Below, one piece after another: positions 35,450-44,031 of a DNA stretch of 64,000 nucleotides. The translations under genes were made by a program, and so were the position numbers. The notes under the pieces were generated by a model. It was not told where the DNA came from. It made no database searches and saw only the letters and a program-made list of their open reading frames with translations. Where the stretch lies: contig CALBCM010000015.1 in the NCBI GenBank assembly GCA_937927235.1, forward strand, positions 36,377 through 100,376. The letters run 5' to 3'. The DNA is from an uncultured Johnsonella sp. (GTDB lineage: Bacteria; Bacillota; Clostridia; Lachnospirales; Lachnospiraceae). Every line of letters begins with the position of its first letter. Within the stretch, counting starts at the first letter, position 1.

Positions 35450-36598
35450 ATGAAATTAGAAACGGATAGAGCAGGTGTTTTGAAGAGGATGCAAAGTGAT
35501 TATGAATGTTTTGTTCCTCATGATTTAAAATATTTGAAATTTAACATAGATGAAGAACTTCAGAATTTAATAAATAGGGCTTATCTTCTTTTAGGAAGAT
35601 TAGACGGTATGGCAACTACATTACCGGATATTAATCTGTTTGTATCTATGTATGTGCAAAAAGAAGCAGTTATTAGTTCACAAATAGAAGGGACACAGGC
35701 TTCACTGATTGATGTTTTACAAAAAGATAGAAAAAACGAAAAAATAAAAGATACCGAAGAAATTGTCAATTATATAAAAGCAACAAATTATGCGTTTAAA
35801 AGATTAGAAGAGTTACCCTTATGTATGAGATTGATTAAAGAAACTCATTCTATTTTATTATCAGGTGTTAGAGGCAATGAAAAATCACCCGGAGAGTTTA
35901 GGAAATCTCAAAATTGGATTGGATATGCAGGATGCACATTAAATACAGCAAGTTTTGTTCCTCCTGCTCCTGGCGAAATGGAAAAGTCCTTAAGTGATTT
36001 AGAGAAATATATACATGAAGATAGCTTTATTCCAAATTTGATAAAAATTGCTTTGATTCACTATCAATTTGAAACAATACATCCTTTTTTGGATGGTAAC
36101 GTGAGAATGGGAAGATTACTTATTGTATTGTTTTTAAAAGAGCGAGGGCTGATTGAATATCCCGTTTTGTATTTAAGTTACTTTTTCAAAAAAAATAGAA
36201 ACAGGTATTATGAATTATTGAATAATGTTCGTATAAAGGGAGGATTTGAAGAATGGATTAAATTTTTCATAGAAGGTATATGTGAAATATCCGAAGATGC
36301 AATCTCATCTATTCAAAAAATTATAGAGTTAAAAAAAGCTGATATTGAAAAAATTCGTAATATACCAAAGGGCAATATTTCAAATCTTCTTTTGATATAT
36401 GATTACCTGTTAAAGCATCCATTCTTGGAAACGGAAGATATCAGACGCTTGTCAGATTTAAGCAAACCAACGGTAAATAAATTACTTGAAACATTGATAG
36501 AACTTGAAATACTGGAACTTGTAGAAGAGAAGAAACGATATAAACAGTATGTATATAGAAAGTATGTCGATATTCTTTCAGAAGGAACAATATTATAA
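35450..36598 (+). CDS. Fic-domain protein with N-terminal inhibitory motif and C-terminal winged helix
   Basis: 382 residues. Fic_N region (about 1-95) contains the inhibitory motif S76-x3-E80-G81 (SSQIEG), which blocks AMP transfer in this class. The Fic core has HPFLDGNVRMGR at 211-222; the usual motif is HPFxDGNGRxGR, so the second Gly of GNG is replaced by Val218. His211, Asp215, Asn217 and Arg219 are kept. The C-terminus (about 310-375) resembles a winged-helix DNA-binding domain (TEDIRRLSDLSKPTVNKLLETL). It would transfer AMP to a target hydroxyl if active. The gene is A+T-rich and preceded by a striking operator array. A decayed ABC gene follows on the opposite strand. Confidence 0.88.
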   Translation: MKLETDRAGVLKRMQSDYECFVPHDLKYLKFNIDEELQNLINRAYLLLGRLDGMATTLPDINLFVSMYVQKEAVISSQIEGTQASLIDVLQKDRKNEKIKDTEEIVNYIKATNYAFKRLEELPLCMRLIKETHSILLSGVRGNEKSPGEFRKSQNWIGYAGCTLNTASFVPPAPGEMEKSLSDLEKYIHEDSFIPNLIKIALIHYQFETIHPFLDGNVRMGRLLIVLFLKERGLIEYPVLYLSYFFKKNRNRYYELLNNVRIKGGFEEWIKFFIEGICEISEDAISSIQKIIELKKADIEKIRNIPKGNISNLLLIYDYLLKHPFLETEDIRRLSDLSKPTVNKLLETLIELEILELVEEKKRYKQYVYRKYVDILSEGTIL

Positions 36599-36662
36599 AG
36601 AATGATTAGAAGAATCGCTTAAAGAAATTTAGGTGATTTTTTTTATATCATATATTTGACCA

Positions 36663-37229
36663 CTACACTCCTCCCATCATCATCTTTATACAGATTACAG
36701 AAATAATTAACGGGATAAAGCAAGCAATACCTAATCTCCAATCGAAAAAGAAAAAACTTATTATAATAATTATCGGCATAATTGCAGTCGCTGCAAAATC
36801 CGGTAGTTTATGTGCTAAAAATCTTCCGTCAAAATAGTGTTTTCATCAATAATTTTTCTAATCTCGCCTGTAGACTTCATTTCAAAAAATCCTAATGGCA
36901 TATCTATAACTTTATTGATTGCTGGTGATTTCAAATTTTTAGCAACTCTAAAAGTGGAGATATGTGCTGACGACAATGCCACAAAATATAAAGCAATATC
37001 CAAAACAGATGAAACCACAGCTATTTCTCCATAATACATGATGCTTTTCGTACTTAAGTTTTCGACATATAGCATTATAATTTGATAGATACAAACTAAT
37101 GGAATAATTGACATTGCGGCACTCAAAATTGATAGTACGCACGCCAAAATAGTTAGATAATAGTACGCACGCCAAAATAGTTAGATATTTGTACTTACCG
37201 GAATACTTTAATAATCCGCTATTAAACAT
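36663..37229 (-). pseudogene. Broken ABC exporter gene of the second ECF cluster
   Basis: The start MFNSGLLKYSGKYKYLTILA overlaps the stop of the double-EcfA gene. The membrane domain then breaks at an exact 28-bp tandem duplication (37132-37187) that shifts the frame. Removing one copy restores ILACVLSILSAAMSIIPLVC and a continuous reading through MPLGFFEMKSTGEIRKIIDENT. A second shift lies in an A-run at 36817-36821 (a missing base gives an early stop); past it the frame resumes as AHKLPDFAATAIMPIIII up to a stop at 36663. The rest of the membrane domain, the ATPase domain and any partner gene are absent. It is homologous to residues about 502-680 of the fusion protein at 29181-32420. Confidence 0.85.
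37132..37187. repeat. Exact 28-bp tandem duplication
   Basis: Positions 37132-37159 and 37160-37187 are identical (begin ATAGTACGCACGCC, end TTAGATA). Twenty-eight is not a multiple of three, so it frameshifts the ABC gene. Confidence 0.95.
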
Positions 37230-38676
37230 AGCTCTTCACCTCGCCTTTTAATATTTCTAATATTTTTTCTTTATCATTTTCCGCAGAAAACTCTTTAAAA
37301 GATTGTCCATCTAAATATAAAATCATATTGCAAGAGGTCATCAGAAACTCATAATCATGTGAAATGATAAGTATAATTTTCTGTTTTTCTTGAAGCTTTT
37401 TCATTCTTTCAGAAATAAGCCCCATATTATTTCCATCTAATCCACTTGTTGGCTCATCAAACAAATACACATCCTTTGCTAAAAGCTCTGCTGCTGCAAT
37501 AGTCAATCTCTGTTTCTGACCTCCTGACAAAATTTGAGGATGTAAATCTTTAGCTGTTTCCAAATGAAACTGATGCAAGATTAAATCTATATCTGCCTTT
37601 GAATCATTTAATTTCAACTCATCTTCAAGTGAAACCTCAAATAAATTACTGTCAGGATTGTTTGACAGATAATATATTCTTCTCTTTCTTTTTGTTTTCT
37701 TTATTTTTTCGCCATTTATCAATAAATTGCCTTTCTGTTCTTTTAACAATCCACTTAGGATTTTGAATAATGTGCTTTTACCAACACCGTTATCTCCTAT
37801 GATTCCATAAACATTTCCACTCTTAAAGGAATAACTTAACTCACTTATGATCTTCTCGTTCTTGTATGAAAAGCATATTTTATCTAACTCCATCGAATTT
37901 ACTTCTTTTATTTTCTTTGTTTTAGGGACAACATGTTCTAAAGAATATGCTCTTAACTCTGCTGTTCTAAAAAAGTCATTACAACTTGAAAGAAGTTCAT
38001 TTTCTGAAAATGAGTTTTTTATCTCGCCGCTTTCAAGGTAGTAATATTTATCAACAAGATCTTTCAGATAGTAAATTCTATGCTCGGAAATCACCATCGT
38101 TTTCCCTTGCGTTTTCAATGACAGCATCAATTTTCTTAAGGCTTCTACACTTTTCATATCAAGATTAGCAGATGGCTCATCAAAAACATAAATCGGCGGA
38201 TCAAGAGCATTTATGGAAGCAATTGCGATTTTTTGTCTTTCTCCACTTGAAAGATGAAACAAGCTCTTGTCAATTAAATTTTCTCCGTTGATTGAGGAGA
38301 GTGCTTCTCTAATTCTTCCTGAAATTTTCTCTCGGTCTATTCCATAATTTTCCAATCCAAATGCAATTTCATCTTCTACATTCTCTGCAAAAAATTGACT
38401 TTTAGGATTTTGAAAAATTGAGCCTACTCTTCTTCCTATTTCATACAATTCTTTTTCACATGGGTTCATGCTATCTATTGTAATTTTTCCATTCAGCTTC
38501 CCACCATAAAACTTATAAGCAAGTCCATTTATAATCCTTGTCAGCGTTGTCTTTCCACATCCGCTGGCTCCAATAAAGGCTACGACTTCTCCCTTTTTGA
38601 TTTCTATGTTGATATTTTTAAGAATATTTCCGAAATCCTGATTATATGAAAAGCTTACATTTTCAAGTTTAATCAT
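37222..38676 (-). CDS. Double EcfA ATPase of the second ECF cluster
   Basis: 484 residues with two ATPase domains. Domain 1 has GASGCGKTT and LSSGERQK; domain 2 has GDNGVGKST and LSGGQKQR with DEPTSGLDG. It should power the S/T pair encoded upstream. Unlike its paralogue at 29181 it ends before the exporter, with the exporter's ATG overlapping its stop. The start overlaps the end of ecfT (ATGA type). Codon use is more A+T-rich than in the first cluster, suggesting separate acquisition. Confidence 0.88.
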   Translation of the reverse strand: MIKLENVSFSYNQDFGNILKNINIEIKKGEVVAFIGASGCGKTTLTRIINGLAYKFYGGKLNGKITIDSMNPCEKELYEIGRRVGSIFQNPKSQFFAENVEDEIAFGLENYGIDREKISGRIREALSSINGENLIDKSLFHLSSGERQKIAIASINALDPPIYVFDEPSANLDMKSVEALRKLMLSLKTQGKTMVISEHRIYYLKDLVDKYYYLESGEIKNSFSENELLSSCNDFFRTAELRAYSLEHVVPKTKKIKEVNSMELDKICFSYKNEKIISELSYSFKSGNVYGIIGDNGVGKSTLFKILSGLLKEQKGNLLINGEKIKKTKRKRRIYYLSNNPDSNLFEVSLEDELKLNDSKADIDLILHQFHLETAKDLHPQILSGGQKQRLTIAAAELLAKDVYLFDEPTSGLDGNNMGLISERMKKLQEKQKIILIISHDYEFLMTSCNMILYLDGQSFKEFSAENDKEKILEILKGEVKSYV

Positions 38677-39347
38677 CTCATCATCGCTCCTTCCATAAAG
38701 TACAGACCTGCAGTAAATAGTACGGTCAATAGAACTACAACATAATCAATTTTTCTAAATTTTATTTCCCTTCTTGATGTGTGTTTTCCATTAGCAGAAA
38801 TTCCTCTTACTTCAGATGCCGCAGCTAATTCCTCAGCAATTTTAGAAGAAGAGAACATCATAGGTACAAATAAATATTCCATTGTAACAAATGGCTTTCT
38901 AAAGGAAAGCAAACCTCTTAACTTTAGGGAATCAATAATCTCCGAAAATTCATTCCTTACTACAGGGAAAAATCTCATCATAAAAATAAGTGGCAACGCT
39001 ATATTTCTATGGACTTTCATTTTCTTCATCATTGCCATCAATTCTCCCGGAGATGTTTTTATAATTGGTATGACAGAGAGAATAATAACTAATGTCCTGA
39101 TAACTATAAAAAGAAACATTTCGGGAAGCATAATACCAAATCCGTTTCCTTTTGAAGCCAATCTCATAATGCTAATGATTGTTATCGCAAACACAATTTT
39201 TACAGTAGATTTGCTATATCCTAATACGGCAACATATAGTAAGAGGATGACGGTCAGCAAGAAAAATACAGTATTTTTGGACAATACCGAAGCCAAAAAT
39301 ACTGTACTAAAAAATACCGCAACTTTGGAGCGTAAGTCCAAATGCAT
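38673..39347 (-). CDS. EcfT of the second ECF cluster
   Basis: 224 residues. The N-terminus MHLDLRSKVAVFFSTVFLA and several helices precede coupling motifs LKLRGLLS and ASEVRGISANGKH, which match the EcfT docking motifs. It overlaps the S-component gene by one base and the ATPase gene by four bases, as in the first cluster. Likely partner of the S component at 39347-39940. Confidence 0.85.
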   Translation of the reverse strand: MHLDLRSKVAVFFSTVFLASVLSKNTVFFLLTVILLLYVAVLGYSKSTVKIVFAITIISIMRLASKGNGFGIMLPEMFLFIVIRTLVIILSVIPIIKTSPGELMAMMKKMKVHRNIALPLIFMMRFFPVVRNEFSEIIDSLKLRGLLSFRKPFVTMEYLFVPMMFSSSKIAEELAAASEVRGISANGKHTSRREIKFRKIDYVVVLLTVLFTAGLYFMEGAMMR

Positions 39348-39940
39348 TACTCTATTATACCTGTCTTTTTAAAGTGCTTTTCTGTCATTTTATTTCCCAA
39401 ATAGCATCCAATTGCAGCCGTCACCACAGTTAATGCTAAAGAAATAATAACCCACTTTGCATCTGTATAATATTGTGTTTGAACTTGAATTTGTTCCGGA
39501 GACACCCCTGTTTTAAGAAATGCATCTTTAAAAAACCATATTTCACTCATCCCATGAGCAGCTCTTGTAAGAGATGTAATAATCCAAGCAATCGTAATTC
39601 TTTTTATATTCCTATAACTATCAGTGCCTATCATAGATAATTCTGCGATGATACCTCCGCCTACGAACCAAGGAATCATAAACGGTCCCATAAACACAGT
39701 TGCCAAAACTGCTTGTAAGATATTATAAATTAGAGCAACTCCGGGCTTTCCAACTTTCATCGCCATATAAACGAAAAAAGGTCCTAAAATTAACGCTGTA
39801 AACACTGCATTAAGAATCATGTTAAAAAATAGAGATGCTCCAGTTAACATAGAAAATGAAATAAAAACAACAATCATAATTGCAGAAAAGATTCCTATAG
39901 TTGCTAAATCTTTTATTGATAATTTTTTTGTGCTTTCCAT
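39347..39940 (-). CDS. MptD-type S component of the second ECF cluster
   Basis: 197 residues from the ATG at 39940, which is seven bases after GGGAGG; the ATG at 39946 is too close to the ribosome binding site. The order MESTKKLSIKDLATIGIFSA, about six helices and the end GNKMTEKHFKKTGIIE is that of the MptD/trep_Strep family. It is a paralogue of 27831-28445. The gap to araC on the same strand holds a GCAGCTTC/GAAGC.TGC hairpin. Confidence 0.82.
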   Translation of the reverse strand: MESTKKLSIKDLATIGIFSAIMIVVFISFSMLTGASLFFNMILNAVFTALILGPFFVYMAMKVGKPGVALIYNILQAVLATVFMGPFMIPWFVGGGIIAELSMIGTDSYRNIKRITIAWIITSLTRAAHGMSEIWFFKDAFLKTGVSPEQIQVQTQYYTDAKWVIISLALTVVTAAIGCYLGNKMTEKHFKKTGIIE

Positions 39941-40046
39941 AAACATTCCTCCCTGTATAATAAGTTGCAGGCTTCATCAGAAGCTGCCGACTTTTTTTAT
40001 AAGTAATATTTATGTTAGCATTATCTAACTATGACTTCTTGACCAA

Positions 40047-41024
40047 TTAGACTGAATGTGCTATTTCGGACATCTTTTTATATTCAGAGGGTGTAAGCTG
40101 GTACTTTTTTTTGAAAGCATTCGAGAATTTAGAATGGTCAGTATAACCAACTTGAAGAGCAATTTCGGTAATGGAAAGCGAGGAATCTTTCAATAAATTT
40201 GCGGCTACTTCCAAACGCTTTTTTATTATTGTATCGTTAACAGTTTCCGCATAAACACTCTTATAACAATTCTTCATTGTAGTAATTTTTATATAGAATT
40301 TTTCAGATAATTTCTCATAGGTCAATGTTCTATTATAATTCTGCAACACGTACGCATTTATCTTTTTAGCAATTTCAATATTATTTTTAACAAAGTACTG
40401 CCTATCACTATAAGACACATTGTTTTTTACTGTTGTAAGATACAAAAATAATTCTTGAAATTTGACTTTTAAATATCCAAGTAAAATATCATCCGGTACT
40501 TTATACATTTCAAAAAAAATGTGTTCAATCTCAGATGTAGCTCGCTGAATAAAAAGTTTATTATCGTGGCAGAGTTCAGCCAAAACACCTTCATAGTTAA
40601 TCCCAAACATTTTTTGTAAAATGTATAATTCTTCATCAAATTCCGAAGGTGTTATACAAAAAGTAAGACCATGGTAATGACTTATGGGAAAAAAAGATTC
40701 TTGAGAGCTATTACTTATTAAGTTTATTGCAAAATCTCCAGCTTCCATGTAAGTCACTGTTCCATCTCTCAATACACATTCAAATCTTCCTTCTCTACAA
40801 TGGTTGATTTCATATCTTTTTTCATTAAGCAAAGTTTCAGGAATACCGCTTGTTATTCTTGATGTGTGTATATCATTGTAAAATACTTTTACACCTTTAA
40901 AAATTTCATATTCTGTAATTACATATTTACCGTTTTCCAAATCACAGCACTCATAAATCCTGCTTCTTGAATTTTCTATTATTTTTTTCTTATTTCTTCC
41001 GTAAAGATGGCTCATATAATCCAT
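40047..41024 (-). CDS. AraC-family regulator of the second ECF cluster
   Basis: 325 residues. The C-terminal 100 residues form the double HTH of the AraC family (SLSITEIALQVGYTDHSKFSNAFKKKYQLTPSEYKK). The N-terminal part (about 1-215) resembles YbtA-like regulators that control chelate uptake systems. It is just upstream of the second ECF cluster on the same strand and probably activates it when its ligand is present. The start MDYMSHLYGR follows AAGGTAG. Confidence 0.87.
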   Translation of the reverse strand: MDYMSHLYGRNKKKIIENSRSRIYECCDLENGKYVITEYEIFKGVKVFYNDIHTSRITSGIPETLLNEKRYEINHCREGRFECVLRDGTVTYMEAGDFAINLISNSSQESFFPISHYHGLTFCITPSEFDEELYILQKMFGINYEGVLAELCHDNKLFIQRATSEIEHIFFEMYKVPDDILLGYLKVKFQELFLYLTTVKNNVSYSDRQYFVKNNIEIAKKINAYVLQNYNRTLTYEKLSEKFYIKITTMKNCYKSVYAETVNDTIIKKRLEVAANLLKDSSLSITEIALQVGYTDHSKFSNAFKKKYQLTPSEYKKMSEIAHSV

Positions 41025-41034
41025 GTTATCTACC

Positions 41035-41223
41035 TTAAATCTTTTTCATATCATTATCATAATTTTCTGCAAGACAAAATATTTTTTCCATTGGACATTC
41101 AAATATTAAACTACACTTGTAAGCAACTTTTATTGATGGGTTAAAATGTCCCTTTTCTAAAGAGATTATTGTTCTCGTAGAAACACCCAATTTACTTGAT
41201 AACTGCAGGTGGAAGACCATCAT
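41035..41223 (-). pseudogene. N-terminally truncated Cro/CI-type HTH regulator
   Basis: About 62 residues. QLSSKLGVSTRTIISLEKGHFNPSIKVAYKCSLIFECPMEKIF matches the small HTH regulators of the YgzD type (QLAexLGVSRqTIxxIEKGkYNPS). These normally have about 68 residues and start with a MKNRIKELREEKxLTQ helix that is missing or out of frame here. Upstream in the same frame is a stop (TAG), and the residues before QLSSKLG are not family-like. Probably a relic beside araC. Confidence 0.55.
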
Positions 41224-41248
41224 TTGCAGAGCAAATCCTTCTGTTGTT

Positions 41249-41485
41249 CTAATAAACTATAAAGTATCTCCAAATAAGAACCTTTACTTCCTCGACAGAC
41301 ATTTTCTTAGTATTGTATCTATTGTATAAAAGTTCAGACTTCACATTTTTTAACAGCGGTGTTTCAACGCTGCTCGGTGTAGGCGCCGCTTCTGTTTTAT
41401 CACGAGCAATCTGGTGTTGCAGAATCATCAAAACAGATGGCTCTGCAGCACCACTTGTTACATTGCTAAAGCTTTCTATGCTCAT
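41249..41485 (-). CDS. Open frame of 78 residues, unrecognised
   Basis: The frame begins MSIESFSNVTSGAAEPS and overlaps the end of the DUF1846 gene by 20 bases. It has no signal peptide or known motif and no clear ribosome binding site. The composition is ordinary. It may be a degraded remnant joining the DUF1846 gene to the HTH relic. Reported with low confidence. Confidence 0.2.
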   Translation of the reverse strand: MSIESFSNVTSGAAEPSVLMILQHQIARDKTEAAPTPSSVETPLLKNVKSELLYNRYNTKKMSVEEVKVLIWRYFIVY

Positions 41486-42938
41486 ATCTCGGTTCTGAGG
41501 TCAGCTGTATTCCCAGCTTATTAAAAATCTTAATATCAACATTTGAGAGCATTACAGAGGTATGTACCTGACAGCCTCTTAACTTAGGCAGCTGCTCAAG
41601 TGCAAGCTGGGCGGTATCATCACTGGCGGCACACATTGAGAGAGCTATGAGGATTTCATCCGTATGCAGCCTTGGGTTGGAGCTGCCGAGATAGTTGGTT
41701 TTTAATTTCTGCACAGGCTCAATTACAGTGGGAGAGATGAGATGAATGGAATCATCTATATTTCCAAGTACCTTGACTGCGTTTAAAATAAGTGCGGCTG
41801 AGGCTCCTAACAGGTCTGAGGTTTTTGCAGTAACTATGCTCTTATCCGGCAGCTCTATGGCGGCTGCCGGCGATTCAGTAGTTTCAGCTCTTAAAAGTGC
41901 AGCCGATACCACCTTTCTAAGCTCAGTGCTTATCTTCGCCTGCTTCATCAAAAGCTCTATTTTATAAACCTCCTCCGATTTGCACTCCCCCTTTGCCAGT
42001 CGGTTAAGTGATGAATAATATCGGCGTATAATTTCCTGCTTGCTGGCATTTTGGCAGACTTCATCGTCATAAATACAGTTTCCTGCCATATTTACACCCA
42101 TGTCGGTAGGGGATTTATAGGGGCAGCTTCCAAATATCCCCTCAAAGATTGCCGCCAGTACGGGATAGATTTCTACATCTCTGTTGTAGTTTACTGTAGT
42201 AGCTCCATAAGCCTCAAGATGAAAGGGGTCTATCATGTTTACATCATTTAAATCTGCGGTAGCTGCCTCATAAGCGAGGTTTACCGGGTGCTTAAGCGGA
42301 AGATTCCATACCGGGAAGGTTTCAAATTTTGCATAGCCTGCCTTTATGCCTTTTTTATTCTCATGGTAAAGCTGTGAAAGACAGGTTGCCATCTTTCCGC
42401 TTCCGGGACCCGGTGCAGTAACGATTACAAGAGGTCTTTCAGTAACTATATAGTCGTTTTTTCCGTAGCCCTCTTCACTGACTATGAGGTTAATATTGCT
42501 TGGATAGCCTTCTATTATATAGTGTCTGTAAACCTTTATTCCGAGACTTTCAAGCTTGAGCTTAAATATATCCGCACTTTTTTGCCCTGAATAATGTGTG
42601 ATTACTACACTGCCTACATAGAGTCCCTTTTTTCTGAAGGATTGTATCAGCCTTAATACATCAGCGTCATAGGTAATGCCGAGGTCGGAGCGAATCTTAT
42701 TTTTTTCTATATCTCTGGCAGAAATTGCTATGACTATTTCTGCCTGGTCTGCAAGCTGCAAAAGCATTTTCAGCTTTGAATCAGGCTCAAACCCCGGCAG
42801 GACTCTGGAGGCGTGGTAATCGTCAAAGAGTTTTCCTCCAAATTCAAGATAAAGCTTGTCCCCAAATTGATTTATACGCTCTTTTATATGCTCGGACTGC
42901 ATTTTTAAGTATTTTTGGTTGTCAAAACCGCAAAGCAT
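41466..42938 (-). CDS. DUF1846 family protein
   Basis: 490 residues, the usual DUF1846 length. The start MLCGFDNQKYLKMQSEHI and segments LYLEFGGKLFDDYHASRVLPGFEPD, APGPGSGKMATCLSQLYHENKKG and DPFHLEAYGATTVNYNRDVE are characteristic. The GPGSGK segment resembles a phosphate-binding loop. The biochemical role is not established. A single gene read away from the 43035 promoter region; the 276-base gap between 42939 and 43214 holds that promoter and a weak hairpin (CAGTTTA at 43119 with TAAACTG at 43138). Confidence 0.88.
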   Translation of the reverse strand: MLCGFDNQKYLKMQSEHIKERINQFGDKLYLEFGGKLFDDYHASRVLPGFEPDSKLKMLLQLADQAEIVIAISARDIEKNKIRSDLGITYDADVLRLIQSFRKKGLYVGSVVITHYSGQKSADIFKLKLESLGIKVYRHYIIEGYPSNINLIVSEEGYGKNDYIVTERPLVIVTAPGPGSGKMATCLSQLYHENKKGIKAGYAKFETFPVWNLPLKHPVNLAYEAATADLNDVNMIDPFHLEAYGATTVNYNRDVEIYPVLAAIFEGIFGSCPYKSPTDMGVNMAGNCIYDDEVCQNASKQEIIRRYYSSLNRLAKGECKSEEVYKIELLMKQAKISTELRKVVSAALLRAETTESPAAAIELPDKSIVTAKTSDLLGASAALILNAVKVLGNIDDSIHLISPTVIEPVQKLKTNYLGSSNPRLHTDEILIALSMCAASDDTAQLALEQLPKLRGCQVHTSVMLSNVDIKIFNKLGIQLTSEPRYEHRKL

Positions 42939-43034
42939 GTGATTCTCCTTAATATATATTTTAACGGCAGATAGCTTTTTAAACCGCTATGTTTAATAAT
43001 ACCTTACAAAAGGTGTAAAAGTTTAAATAATAAG

Positions 43035-43063
43035 TTTAGATTGTAGCACTATTATGATATAAT
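43035..43063 (+). promoter_or_regulatory. Predicted promoter of the 43215-uvrC transcript
   Basis: TTTAGA (43035-43040), 17 bases, TATAAT (43058-43063) with extended TGA. About 145 bases of leader follow before the ATG. Confidence 0.55.
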
Positions 43064-43214
43064 GTAAATATTGCTTTTGGCTAAGATTAAAATCAATGCA
43101 TAAAGCTGATATTAAAACCAGTTTATTATGAGGGTATTAAACTGATTTTATATATATTATTACTTATAAGGCGGCATTATAAGTGCTGTCAATATTTAAT
43201 ATTAGGAGGATACC

Positions 43215-44024
43215 ATGAAGGAAATCCAAACGCCACGTCCAGGAGAGATATACATAGGGTCTGACAATGGACTTTATCAGATAATCTGCACTGCGATAGA
43301 TGCTTCAAACCTGAAAAGACTTATAATCTTTCAGGAGCTGCAGGGAGGTTTTAATACCTATGCCCTTGCAAGTGAGAGATTTACCTCTGCTGTATTAGGA
43401 AGGGATGGAGCTGAAGTGCCTATGTTTAAAAGGGTGGCAGTCCATCAGGACGGAAGTATTGAAGAAATTAGAGAAGGAATCCAAGAAGACAGCAATGAGA
43501 TTTCTTATAAAAGGACTTCAGCGACAGCTGAAACCAGCAATCTATATAAAACTGCTAATCTGACCAGGAGCGGCTTAGACAGCATAAGTACGGATAAGCC
43601 GGACTTTGGCACAAGCAGCCTTGAGCAGAGCAATAATAAGCTGCAGAGTGAGCATAAAACTGATGCCGGAAAGCCTTCCAGAAAGCTGGTATTAAATAAG
43701 GGAGAAGCAGAAGCCGGGGCAAAAGGAGGCAGTGCTGCCGAGGATAATTTGTACAGGATAAAGGAATTTGATGAGCTTGAGGGTGAAAGCAGCATAAGCA
43801 GAGAGCTGTCTTATTCGAGGGACCTGATTGTCAAGTTTTTTGATGCAAAAACGGATGCTGAAAAAAAGCAGATTCTCAAGAATAATAAGCTGAAATTTAC
43901 CCAGCGTGACCTTGATATAATATATGAAGCTTTTGAACTAAATCCTTTTGAAGGCGGAAGAATCTTTCAAATTGAGGGGCTTATATCCTACCTTGATACC
44001 AGAATGAAATTTGAGGGCTCATGA
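43215..44024 (+). CDS. Conserved protein with DUF1653-like N-terminus, upstream of uvrC
   Basis: 269 residues, no signal or membrane segment. The N-terminal 65 residues ([18 protein letters not shown]... [20 protein letters not shown]) resemble DUF1653, a small domain usually found alone. A disordered Ser/Glu-rich middle (about 85-185) leads to a helical C-terminal domain (about 190-265, with [21 protein letters not shown]). The start follows TAGGAGG. It ends 7 bases before the uvrC ATG and is probably cotranscribed with it. Function unknown. Confidence 0.72.
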   Translation: MKEIQTPRPGEIYIGSDNGLYQIICTAIDASNLKRLIIFQELQGGFNTYALASERFTSAVLGRDGAEVPMFKRVAVHQDGSIEEIREGIQEDSNEISYKRTSATAETSNLYKTANLTRSGLDSISTDKPDFGTSSLEQSNNKLQSEHKTDAGKPSRKLVLNKGEAEAGAKGGSAAEDNLYRIKEFDELEGESSISRELSYSRDLIVKFFDAKTDAEKKQILKNNKLKFTQRDLDIIYEAFELNPFEGGRIFQIEGLISYLDTRMKFEGS

Positions 44025-44031
44025 TTATAAT

